From assembly GCA_043721235.1 (NCBI GenBank), contig JAYSRE010000207.1, positions 1-21,627 of the forward strand: DNA of 21,627 nucleotides, written 5' to 3'. The DNA comes from JAAFIP01 sp043721235. GTDB taxonomy: Bacteria; Pseudomonadota; Gammaproteobacteria; Burkholderiales; Burkholderiaceae_C. The translations under genes were made by a program, and so were the position numbers. The notes beneath the pieces were generated by a model. It ran no database searches and was not told where the DNA came from. It saw nothing but the letters and a program-made list of their open reading frames with translations. Positions 1 to 6,865 of this stretch are shown here, piece by piece (the stretch's first letter is position 1; each line of letters starts with the position of its first letter).

Positions 1-1899
1 GGCAATCATCTCTAGGCCGTGTTTTTGGCCAATCACACGTTTGTTCAGTGTGTCGGCCAGCTCCAGAACGGCCTGCACTTCGTTCTTTACCATGCGGCCT
101 ACGGGGATGCCGGTCCAGTCTGCCACCACCGAGGCTACGGCTTGTTCGTCTACCGAGGCCAGTATCAGCGGTGACTCGCCTTGCAGGGTGGCAATGCTGG
201 CTTGCAGGGTGTGCAGCTCAGCAAGCAGGGCTGCACGGTCTTGGGCAGCAGGGGCAGCTTCTTCTGTGGTATTTTCTGCATCAATAGTATCGGTCGCCCA
301 AGGAATTGCTGGTTCTGTAGCTATAGTATTAATAGTATCTACAGGTTGGCTGCCTTTGCGCAGCAGGGCGCGTAGTTCTAGCAGCCGGTCAACCAAGGCT
401 TTTTCTTCTTTCCAGCGCACGCTCAGTTTGGCTAATTGGGCGTTGGCCTCAAGCAGCATGGCTTGCACGGCGGTTGAGCGCTTGGTTACGTCGATACCAA
501 TAGACTCTTCGCGGCCAATAATCTCGCTCTCGGTGGTGAGTGCTTCTATGCGGCGCTGGCAGTCTTCTACCTCGGGCGGTGTGGCGTGCTGCGACACTGC
601 TACGCGGGCGCAGGCGGTGTCTAGCAGGCTAACGGCTTTGTCGGGCAGCTGGCGTGCGGGTATATAGCGGTGCGACAGCTTGACTGCGGCTTCAATGGCC
701 TCGTCTAGTAGCTGCACGCGGTGGTGCTTTTCCAGCACGCTGGCTACACCGCGCAGCATGAGGATGGCTTTGGCTTCGTCGGGCTCGGGCACCTGCACCA
801 CCTGAAACCGGCGGGTTAAGGCGGGGTCTTTTTCGATGTATTTTTTGTACTCGGCCCAGGTGGTGGCACCTATAGTGCGCAGGTTGCCGCGGGCCAGGGC
901 GGGCTTGAGCAGGTTGGCTGCGTCGCCCGTGCCGGCTGCGCCGCCAGCGCCTACCAAGGTGTGGATCTCATCGATAAACAAAATAATAGGCGTGGGCGAG
1001 CTTTGCACCTCATCAATAACCTGGCGCAGGCGCTGCTCAAACTCGCCTTTCATGCTGGCACCGGCTTGTAGCAGGCCAATGTCCAGGGTCAGCAGTTTCA
1101 CGTCTTTGAGCTGTGGCGGTACATCGCCCTTGGCCAGGCGCTGGGCAAAGCCTTCTACTACTGCGGTCTTACCTACACCTGCTTCGCCAGTGAGCAGTGG
1201 GTTGTTTTGGCGGCGGCGCATCAAAATGTCAATGATTTGGCGAATTTCTTCGTCGCGGCCGGTGATGGGGTCCATCTCGCCTTTTTTGGCTTTCTCGGTC
1301 AGGTCTACGGCGAATTTTTTGAGTGCGTCACCTTTTCCCATGGCTGCGGGGGCCATGGCACCGCTGTCTTCACCCGGGGTACCGCTGCCCATGCCGGTGC
1401 CGTCTTGGGCGCGCATTTGGGCTTCGGGGGAGGCATCGCAAATTTTGGCAAAGTTTTCGGCCAGGTCTTCGGGTTTGATGCGCTCAAACTGTTTGGACAT
1501 GCCCAGCAGTGGTGCGCGCAGGTTTTGCGTTTTTAGCATGCCCAATACCAAGTAGCCGGTACGCACCTGGGCTTCGCCAAACTGCAGCGTGGCATAAGTC
1601 CAGGCGCGTTCTATGGCATTTTCTATGTGTGGAGAGAAGTCGCTAATAGCCGTGGCACCGCGTGGCAAGCGGTCTAGGGCAGCCGTCATGTCTTTGGCCA
1701 TTACAGAGGCATCTAGCCCATAGTGTTGCACTATTTTGTGCAAATCAGAGTCTTGCGTTTGCAGCAGCTGGGCAAACCAGTGTTCAAGTTCAACATAAGG
1801 GTTACCACGCATTTTGCAAAAAATGGTGGCCCCTTCAATGGCTTTGTAGCCCAAGCTGTTGAGTTTGCCAAACAGTGCCGTGCGGCTAATTTCGCTCAT
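1..1899 (-). CDS. clpV: T6SS AAA+ sheath-disassembly ATPase ClpV/TssH (3' end outside window)
   Basis: ClpV is the cytoplasmic Hsp100 unfoldase that takes apart contracted TssB/TssC sheaths so the subunits can be reused. An open frame of 633 codons runs without a stop from the ATG at 1899 to the left edge. The N-terminus begins MSEISRTALFGKL, typical of ClpV. The first AAA+ module has Walker A GEAGVGKT (residues 238-245) and Walker B FIDEIH (D310, E311), followed by the small domain and the start of the middle region, ending near RVIGQKHGLEMIA just before the second AAA+ module. The second ATPase module is cut off. The start has a GGAG Shine-Dalgarno about 5 bases upstream. The gene follows tssG by 106 bp. 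Around residues 517-556 there is an Ala/Thr/Glu-rich stretch with AT-rich codons (including ATA) unlike the rest of the gene; it resembles an inserted palindromic repeat (see findings). Family assignment is very secure. Confidence 0.96.
   Translation of the reverse strand, partial: MSEISRTALFGKLNSLGYKAIEGATIFCKMRGNPYVELEHWFAQLLQTQDSDLHKIVQHYGLDASVMAKDMTAALDRLPRGATAISDFSPHIENAIERAWTYATLQFGEAQVRTGYLVLGMLKTQNLRAPLLGMSKQFERIKPEDLAENFAKICDASPEAQMRAQDGTGMGSGTPGEDSGAMAPAAMGKGDALKKFAVDLTEKAKKGEMDPITGRDEEIRQIIDILMRRRQNNPLLTGEAGVGKTAVVEGFAQRLAKGDVPPQLKDVKLLTLDIGLLQAGASMKGEFEQRLRQVIDEVQSSPTPIILFIDEIHTLVGAGGAAGTGDAANLLKPALARGNLRTIGATTWAEYKKYIEKDPALTRRFQVVQVPEPDEAKAILMLRGVASVLEKHHRVQLLDEAIEAAVKLSHRYIPARQLPDKAVSLLDTACARVAVSQHATPPEVEDCQRRIEALTTESEIIGREESIGIDVTKRSTAVQAMLLEANAQLAKLSVRWKEEKALVDRLLELRALLRKGSQPVDTINTIATEPAIPWATDTIDAENTTEEAAPAAQDRAALLAELHTLQASIATLQGESPLILASVDEQAVASVVADWTGIPVGRMVKNEVQAVLELADTLNKRVIGQKHGLEMIA
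283..339 (-). repeat. Palindrome-like AT-rich insert within clpV
   Basis: On the minus strand the 9-mer GATACTATT occurs at 339-331 and again at 291-283, and the first copy runs into TAATACTATAGCTAC, a 16-of-20 match to the intergenic palindrome at 11125-11144. The encoded residues (VDTINTIATEP and following TDTIDAENTTEE) are low complexity and use AT-rich codons such as ATA, ATT and ACT, unlike neighbouring clpV codons. The frame is kept. This looks like a short dispersed element captured inside the coding sequence. Confidence 0.45.
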
Positions 1900-2005
1900 G
1901 AGATCTCCATGACTTATGTCTAGCAATAAGACGAACTGGCTCTGCAGAATTCAAAGTCGCTGTGTAATCCGTGCTTACATTTGCAAGCCTGTCGATCAGC
2001 TGCTG

Positions 2006-3055
2006 CTAGCCAGGAATCACTACATCGGTTGCATGCTTGCTGCGCTGGCTCTCACCTACCCAGCTTGTCCAACCTAGATGCGATTTGACCCCTAGGCGCG
2101 TGAGGGGAACGGCCTGTTGCTGCAAGATGAGCAACGCATCCCAGTAATATTCGTCACCCAAAAGCTGTTGCATCCAGCGCAGAAGGTGCAAGCGCGCCGA
2201 GCCGCCAGGTAAAAACAGTTTGTATTGCGCCAAGCTCAAGGGCCCTAAGTGCACCCTTACCCTGTGCTGCCTGTCCCACACCTTGGTACCCATAACAGCA
2301 CCTTGGCCTAGCTTGATCGAAACAGTACCATGGCCCAGCCGGGTAGTGTCTTCTGCCAATAGTTGGATCCAATGACCCACCCACTGCTCTAGCTTGACGG
2401 GAATGTCGAAATAGCCTGCCAAAACCGACTCTACACTGTTCTTGTTGCGAACCTGGCGGTTGAGCCAGCCGCTAAAATGCAAGCGCGCATCGTCGTGCAC
2501 TATATCGCGGCCTTGCCTTGCCGCAGTACCTATGCCTGCTAATGCACCTACATGACCCCTAAAGTTGTCTTCGGCGGGCCGGTCTAGCGCCACCGCGGGG
2601 CGGGCTTGCGCCCAGGCGCGGTAAAAGTGCAGCGCAAAGCGGTGGCTGAACATGTCTAAAAAAGACAGCCAAGTAGGGTCGTTGCGGTTGCGCGCGCGGT
2701 CTTGGATAAAGTCGCTTAGGTGCACGGGCAGCGGGCCATTGGGGCCAATGTAGCGAATAAACTGCTGGCGTATGCGAGGGGGCGAATGGGCTGTTGCAGC
2801 CTCAACACGGCTTAGCGCAGCAGGCGCAAAGGCCAGCGAGGGCTCTTGGCCAACCCTAATGGGCTCTGCACTGGGCAACACCGCTTGTCCCCAGCGCGGC
2901 AAGGGAAAGGCGCTGGACTCTAAGCGCCGCATCACGGCAAAGTAGTCAAAGTTCCACGCGCCCTCTGTCCATAGCTGCAGCGTAGCGTGTACGCGCTGCG
3001 CTGCGCTGCCGTCCGCTGGGCCAGACGAATCTACAGAATCGGCCGCGTCCCGCAT
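2006..3055 (-). CDS. tssG: T6SS baseplate protein TssG
   Basis: TssG is a cytoplasmic baseplate wedge protein that works with TssE, TssF and TssK to seed sheath and tube assembly. The 349-aa product has the expected family landmarks: FDYFAVMRRLE (residues 36-46), IGPNGPLPVH (103-112) and FLDMFSHRF (132-140), and a C-terminal LGVKSHLGWTSWVG segment. Its length is normal for the family. The assigned ATG overlaps the end of tssF by 25 bp, so translation is probably coupled; a slightly later start cannot be excluded because the first 20 residues are not conserved-looking. It sits between tssF and clpV in the usual imp-type order. Confidence 0.96.
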   Translation of the reverse strand: MRDAADSVDSSGPADGSAAQRVHATLQLWTEGAWNFDYFAVMRRLESSAFPLPRWGQAVLPSAEPIRVGQEPSLAFAPAALSRVEAATAHSPPRIRQQFIRYIGPNGPLPVHLSDFIQDRARNRNDPTWLSFLDMFSHRFALHFYRAWAQARPAVALDRPAEDNFRGHVGALAGIGTAARQGRDIVHDDARLHFSGWLNRQVRNKNSVESVLAGYFDIPVKLEQWVGHWIQLLAEDTTRLGHGTVSIKLGQGAVMGTKVWDRQHRVRVHLGPLSLAQYKLFLPGGSARLHLLRWMQQLLGDEYYWDALLILQQQAVPLTRLGVKSHLGWTSWVGESQRSKHATDVVIPG

Positions 3056-4923
3056 TGTGGCTCCCAGCGCATGCTTTCACCTTTATTGGAAAAGGTAAGC
3101 ACAGTTTCAATAAAGTGGTTCACGTTAACATGGCGACTTAAAAAATGGGACATCACGGCTCCAAAAACAAATGCACTGTGCCCGTGAAAGGCCATTTTTT
3201 CAACTTCTAGCGTTACCTCTAGGCCACGACCAAATGCAATAGGACCGGCCATAGGCAAGCGCCTGGCTACAGGCTTGGTACGCACAGACAACAGGCCACC
3301 AATTTGCGTTTGGCGCGATTCATCCGCATGCATGGCATACAGGGTAAGCATTTCGCGCAAAGCAGCAGCGGCTTTATCGCCCTGCCCTTCAGACAAAGAC
3401 AAGTAATTAAGTGCCAAATGGTCTATGACTTTCCAGCCCAAGCCTTTGCTCACCACGGGCGACACCGGGCGCGATGGCCCACGCATCACAACAACACGCT
3501 TTACGGGGAATGAATCTGTGCAGTCCAGATCATTGCCACGCCCTAGCTGCATCAGTAAAGGCAAGTCACGGTTGGTACACAGCGCAGTAACAGCCAGCTG
3601 GCGTAACGACAGTGCGTAAGGTGCCTGCTGTGGGTCTACCAATTGCATAAACACTTCAGAGCCAATGTGGCTGCTGCGGTGCCCTTGGGTACGCTGCTTT
3701 TGCGACTGCATGCGCGGGTCGCGCGTGGTGGTGTAATACGCCGGGTGGGCATGCCGGCTACCGTGAAAAGCGGTGTAAAAAGGCAGAAAGGCCTGCTCTG
3801 CAGCAGCGCCCTTAGCATCCGCCTTGCTATGGCCCACCACCTCCGTTAAGGAGTGCACCTCATAGTCTTGCGGGCGTGTACGGTCGGGCACCAGATGAAA
3901 CTGGCTCACCCCTTCGTTAACAGTCACGCGATCCAGCCGCTTGCTAAAAAGATTGATAGCAGGCACGCAGTGCAGTTGAATATTGTCTGCGCTAACCAGC
4001 TTTTCTAGTGCGACATCGCCACGCGAAAAAAGCACAACGATTTCAATTTGGCTCACAGCCATAGTGGCAAATGCAGGAAGTAGCTTTTGAATTCTGGCAA
4101 ACTGAAAACGTTGGGCAAATGCAAAATACTCTTGCACCAACCTATAACCAGCAAAACCTGTGGATGTGACGGGCAGCAATGCCTCCTTGTCATCAAAACC
4201 CACAGTCTGCACCACACTGGCAGGCAAGGTTTGCATGCGCCCTGGCAAAGCGCCACTGGGGCCTAAGGGTTGTACCAAAACACCCAGTGGTTTACCCAGC
4301 ACACACTCGTGCAGTTGCCAAGCTACGTCCTCTGCACCCCCAAAATGAAATACCAGCTCATCCATTGCAATTTGGTTAAAGGTCAGCCCTGCAGTGGCTT
4401 GTAAAACAAAGCGCAAGCCGCCTTTGATGTCGCGTCCGCGCGGGTGATTTTGCAAATTAAGGTCTGGTGCAAAAGTAAAGTACTGGGCACGTTTAACCTC
4501 AATAGGCCATAAACGCAGATCTTGCGAAGTACGAAAATCGCAGTAAGTACCTTGCCCTACGGCCTGCCGGGTACGCAGGCCGCTGCCACGCGGCAAGGTG
4601 GTGCCATTGGCAAGCGCAGCATCATCAAAATCAGGCAGGAACGCAGCTATCAGCATGGAAGGCGTAGGCGCTAAGTAGTTTGGGTAGACTACGTCTAGCA
4701 AATGGCCAGTGAAGCGTGGGAACTCAGCGTCCAGCTTCAAGCCTACACGCGCGGACAAAAATGCAGTAGCCTCTATCAACCGCTCTACATAAGGGTCTGA
4801 AATTTCATTACTATCTAGCCCCAGTCTGCCTGCAATTTTAGGGAACGCTTGCGCAAACTCTGACGACGACTCGCGGAAATAACGCAGCTCCGACTCGTAT
4901 TGCTCAAGTAGTCTAGGGTCCAT
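3031..4923 (-). CDS. tssF: T6SS baseplate protein TssF
   Basis: TssF is the main wedge protein of the T6SS baseplate, forming a complex with TssG and contacting TssE, TssK and the spike. The 630-aa protein starts with the classic LLEQYESELRYFRE (residues 5-18) and continues with DPYVERLIEATAFL (43-56) and VYPNYLAPTPSM (79-90), which are signature segments of the VasA/ImpG family. Length is close to the usual 590-630. It begins 16 bp after the tssE stop and overlaps tssG by 25 bp. No membrane segment or signal peptide is apparent, as expected for a cytoplasmic protein. Nothing about it looks damaged. Confidence 0.97.
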   Translation of the reverse strand: MDPRLLEQYESELRYFRESSSEFAQAFPKIAGRLGLDSNEISDPYVERLIEATAFLSARVGLKLDAEFPRFTGHLLDVVYPNYLAPTPSMLIAAFLPDFDDAALANGTTLPRGSGLRTRQAVGQGTYCDFRTSQDLRLWPIEVKRAQYFTFAPDLNLQNHPRGRDIKGGLRFVLQATAGLTFNQIAMDELVFHFGGAEDVAWQLHECVLGKPLGVLVQPLGPSGALPGRMQTLPASVVQTVGFDDKEALLPVTSTGFAGYRLVQEYFAFAQRFQFARIQKLLPAFATMAVSQIEIVVLFSRGDVALEKLVSADNIQLHCVPAINLFSKRLDRVTVNEGVSQFHLVPDRTRPQDYEVHSLTEVVGHSKADAKGAAAEQAFLPFYTAFHGSRHAHPAYYTTTRDPRMQSQKQRTQGHRSSHIGSEVFMQLVDPQQAPYALSLRQLAVTALCTNRDLPLLMQLGRGNDLDCTDSFPVKRVVVMRGPSRPVSPVVSKGLGWKVIDHLALNYLSLSEGQGDKAAAALREMLTLYAMHADESRQTQIGGLLSVRTKPVARRLPMAGPIAFGRGLEVTLEVEKMAFHGHSAFVFGAVMSHFLSRHVNVNHFIETVLTFSNKGESMRWEPQCGTRPIL

Positions 4924-4939
4924 AGGGTTTTAAGCTCTT

Positions 4940-5449
4940 TTATTTTGCAATATCGTCGACCACGAACCTACCTTCTTCAAGGTCAACACGGCTGCGCATT
5001 AAAAATTCCATGGGCACTGGCTGCGCCCACAGCATACCTTTTATCATTAAACCTACGCGGTTGTGAGAGTCCATTACACGGCCCTCTAAAACCACCTCAA
5101 CCTCTAAGGTACGCGGCAAAATGCGCGGTTCAAAGCTCAAAATAGACTGGCGCAGTGCTTGCTCCATACCTGATCGCTGCATTGATGATGCAAACTGCCC
5201 CGACATGGTTGGCAACCCAAAGTTAATCACTGAGCGCAAAACATTGGGAAACTGTTTGTCATCTAGGGCTGGAAAATACCCAGTAGCATTTAGAAGCCAA
5301 CCTAAATCTCTCAATACAGCTTGGCGCAGCGCTTGTTTAGTTAACGACTTTTTGTCAGCCGCTTCAACTTGGCTGCTAGGATCATCGTCAATCAGACGGT
5401 CGAGCAGTGAGGGCTGAAGCCGTTCCTGCGCTGCGGTGAGATCTGCCAT
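4940..5449 (-). CDS. tssE: T6SS baseplate protein TssE (gp25-like)
   Basis: TssE is the homologue of phage T4 gp25, the small baseplate protein that links the baseplate to the first sheath ring. The 169-aa product contains the gp25-like core, with LRDLGWLLNA (residues 46-55), SVINFGLPTMSG (73-84) and FEPRILP (106-112); the acidic-aromatic EPR motif is the family hallmark. Length is normal. It is packed 7 bp after tagJ and 16 bp before tssF, so it belongs to the hcp-tagJ-tssEFGH transcript. Confidence 0.95.
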   Translation of the reverse strand: MADLTAAQERLQPSLLDRLIDDDPSSQVEAADKKSLTKQALRQAVLRDLGWLLNATGYFPALDDKQFPNVLRSVINFGLPTMSGQFASSMQRSGMEQALRQSILSFEPRILPRTLEVEVVLEGRVMDSHNRVGLMIKGMLWAQPVPMEFLMRSRVDLEEGRFVVDDIAK

Positions 5450-5456
5450 AAACGGG

Positions 5457-6269
5457 TTAAGTGGGGGTGGCTGATGCAGCAGCAGCGAAGTTAATTTCTC
5501 GCACGTCCATGATGGCGTGATCGCCCGCTTCGCTGGTCAATACGCGCTGGCCTAGCCCCGTCCACACTTGCGGACTACGCTCTTGCCACTCGGTTTTGCG
5601 CGCCAACTGAATCTCACCGCTGGTATTTTGGTCTGATCCGTCGTAGCGCGTGGGTATAAGCGCCAAAGCTTCGCCTCCGTTTTCAAACTGCAAATGCGCG
5701 GGAAGCCATACACAGTCTCTAAGGTCTACGGGGATTTCAATCTTAATGTGGGCAAGCCTGGCAAAAGGTATCCAGTAGTAACGCCCGTTTACATAAGCCT
5801 CAAGCACTGGTCCCAAACGCATGTCTGCATCTGCCAGCCATTCAAAGGCTGTGCCGTTTATGGTGCCTTGGCTCACTGGGGCTGCTTCAAATGCTTTTGC
5901 ACGCAGCTCTTCTGCAGCGTCCATTTCACCGCGCCCTGTGCGCAGCAAAGACTCAATCAAAAGAGCCAGCCATTCGTCGGGCTGTCCAAACACCATAGGC
6001 GTACGCTGGCCAGAAAAAACGTCTTTACGCAGGCCTTCACAGCGAATAGCTTCGCCATACATTTGTTTCATAGGTATAGCCAGTGCATCAAGTTCTGCAG
6101 CAACAGTCAACTGGTTAAGTGCGCGCTCCCATTGGCCCATAACGCATAAAAGTTGGGCTAAAAATACCCGCAGCTTGGCATCGGCAGGTTTTGCGCGAAC
6201 CTCATCGCTGAGAGCCTTGAGGGCGCCTGCTGTGTCTGAAGTTTTGAGTAATTCAGAAGAGTTCATCAT
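5457..6269 (-). CDS. tagJ: T6SS accessory protein TagJ (ImpE/SciE family)
   Basis: TagJ is a T6SS accessory protein found in a subset of systems; in Pseudomonas it binds TssB and is thought to help ClpV handle the sheath. The 270-aa product has an N-terminal TPR-like helical part (about residues 1-85) and then family segments PMVFGQPDEWLALL (91-104), FEWLADADMRLGPVLEAYVN (142-161) and GRYYWIPF (162-169), typical of ImpE/SciE. Its ATG overlaps the hcp stop as ATGA, giving translational coupling. A second ATG follows immediately, so the protein may begin at either methionine. Its natural partner tssB is not in this window. Confidence 0.93.
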   Translation of the reverse strand: MMNSSELLKTSDTAGALKALSDEVRAKPADAKLRVFLAQLLCVMGQWERALNQLTVAAELDALAIPMKQMYGEAIRCEGLRKDVFSGQRTPMVFGQPDEWLALLIESLLRTGRGEMDAAEELRAKAFEAAPVSQGTINGTAFEWLADADMRLGPVLEAYVNGRYYWIPFARLAHIKIEIPVDLRDCVWLPAHLQFENGGEALALIPTRYDGSDQNTSGEIQLARKTEWQERSPQVWTGLGQRVLTSEAGDHAIMDVREINFAAAASATPT

Positions 6270-6835
6270 GCAGCACTGTCCATAGTGTCCGAAAAGCTAC
6301 GTACCGCACCACGCAGCCCTGTAGAAGTTTGCGGTGCTGATTCGATTTTTATAGTACGAAAAGCGAACTCAATAATTTCTACAGCTACGCCAGTGTGCGC
6401 CCCGCCACCAGACAGAAGAGTGAATGTCTTGACACATGCTTTCTTTATTGTGATGGCAAAGGTGGGTTGCAAGTCTTTAGACGCATCACCGCCAGCTTTA
6501 AATTTTGACAACTCTACCGTAATGTCGTCGTTGGCACCGAATAATGCCATCAAGCTTGCAGTAGCAGCATCAGTGGCACGCAAGATACGCAATGAAGAGT
6601 ATTGACGACGCCCTTTACTTTTGGAACTTGTAGAGTCTGTCAGACTTCCACCCGAAAGATAGTAGCCCAGCAGCTCAAGACGCGATTTTTGGTCTATAAA
6701 GATCCGGTCTGACTCGCCTTTAACATCGCCCGCCCGCTCGCTTTCAACATGCATCCACAGGTCGTTTTCCTTGCCTACCATTTCAAGGGTGCGCAGGGCC
6801 TCTTGCATGTCCAATACGTCAGCTTCAAGGTTCAT
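6266..6835 (-). CDS. hcp: Divergent Hcp, T6SS inner-tube protein
   Basis: Hcp forms stacked hexameric rings that make the expelled inner tube. The 189-aa product is somewhat long and divergent but keeps the Hcp plan: an early GDVKGESDR turn (residues 36-44), a strand-rich core, the helix-like segment SSLRILRATDAATASLMALF (80-99) matching the usual conserved helix, then ITVELSKF and FAITIKKACVKTFTLLSGG, closing with FAFRTIKIE (157-165), the analogue of the terminal F-x-K-I-E strand. Residues 60-78 form a Ser/Lys-rich loop and there is a 24-residue C-terminal tail. A strong AAGGAG Shine-Dalgarno lies at 6841-6846, suiting a highly made structural protein. It follows the caspase gene by 30 bp and overlaps tagJ by 4 bp. 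Assignment rests on pattern and context; it could be a specialised Hcp rather than the main one. Confidence 0.85.
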   Translation of the reverse strand: MNLEADVLDMQEALRTLEMVGKENDLWMHVESERAGDVKGESDRIFIDQKSRLELLGYYLSGGSLTDSTSSKSKGRRQYSSLRILRATDAATASLMALFGANDDITVELSKFKAGGDASKDLQPTFAITIKKACVKTFTLLSGGGAHTGVAVEIIEFAFRTIKIESAPQTSTGLRGAVRSFSDTMDSAA

Positions 6836-6840
6836 GATTA

Positions 6841-6846
6841 CTCCTT
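6841..6846 (-). promoter_or_regulatory. Strong Shine-Dalgarno of hcp
   Basis: On the minus strand AAGGAG lies 5 bases before the hcp ATG. It is one of the best ribosome-binding sites in the window and fits the need to make many Hcp copies from a shared transcript. Confidence 0.75.
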
Positions 6847-6865
6847 TATGGTCTACGGTAACTGC

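Noticed and set aside
41..1555. Long plus-strand open frames (41-667 and 836-1555)
   Set aside because: They lie antisense to clpV, whose minus-strand frame gives a clear AAA+ protein through the whole stretch. The plus-strand products are Ser/Arg/Ala-rich with no recognisable motif.
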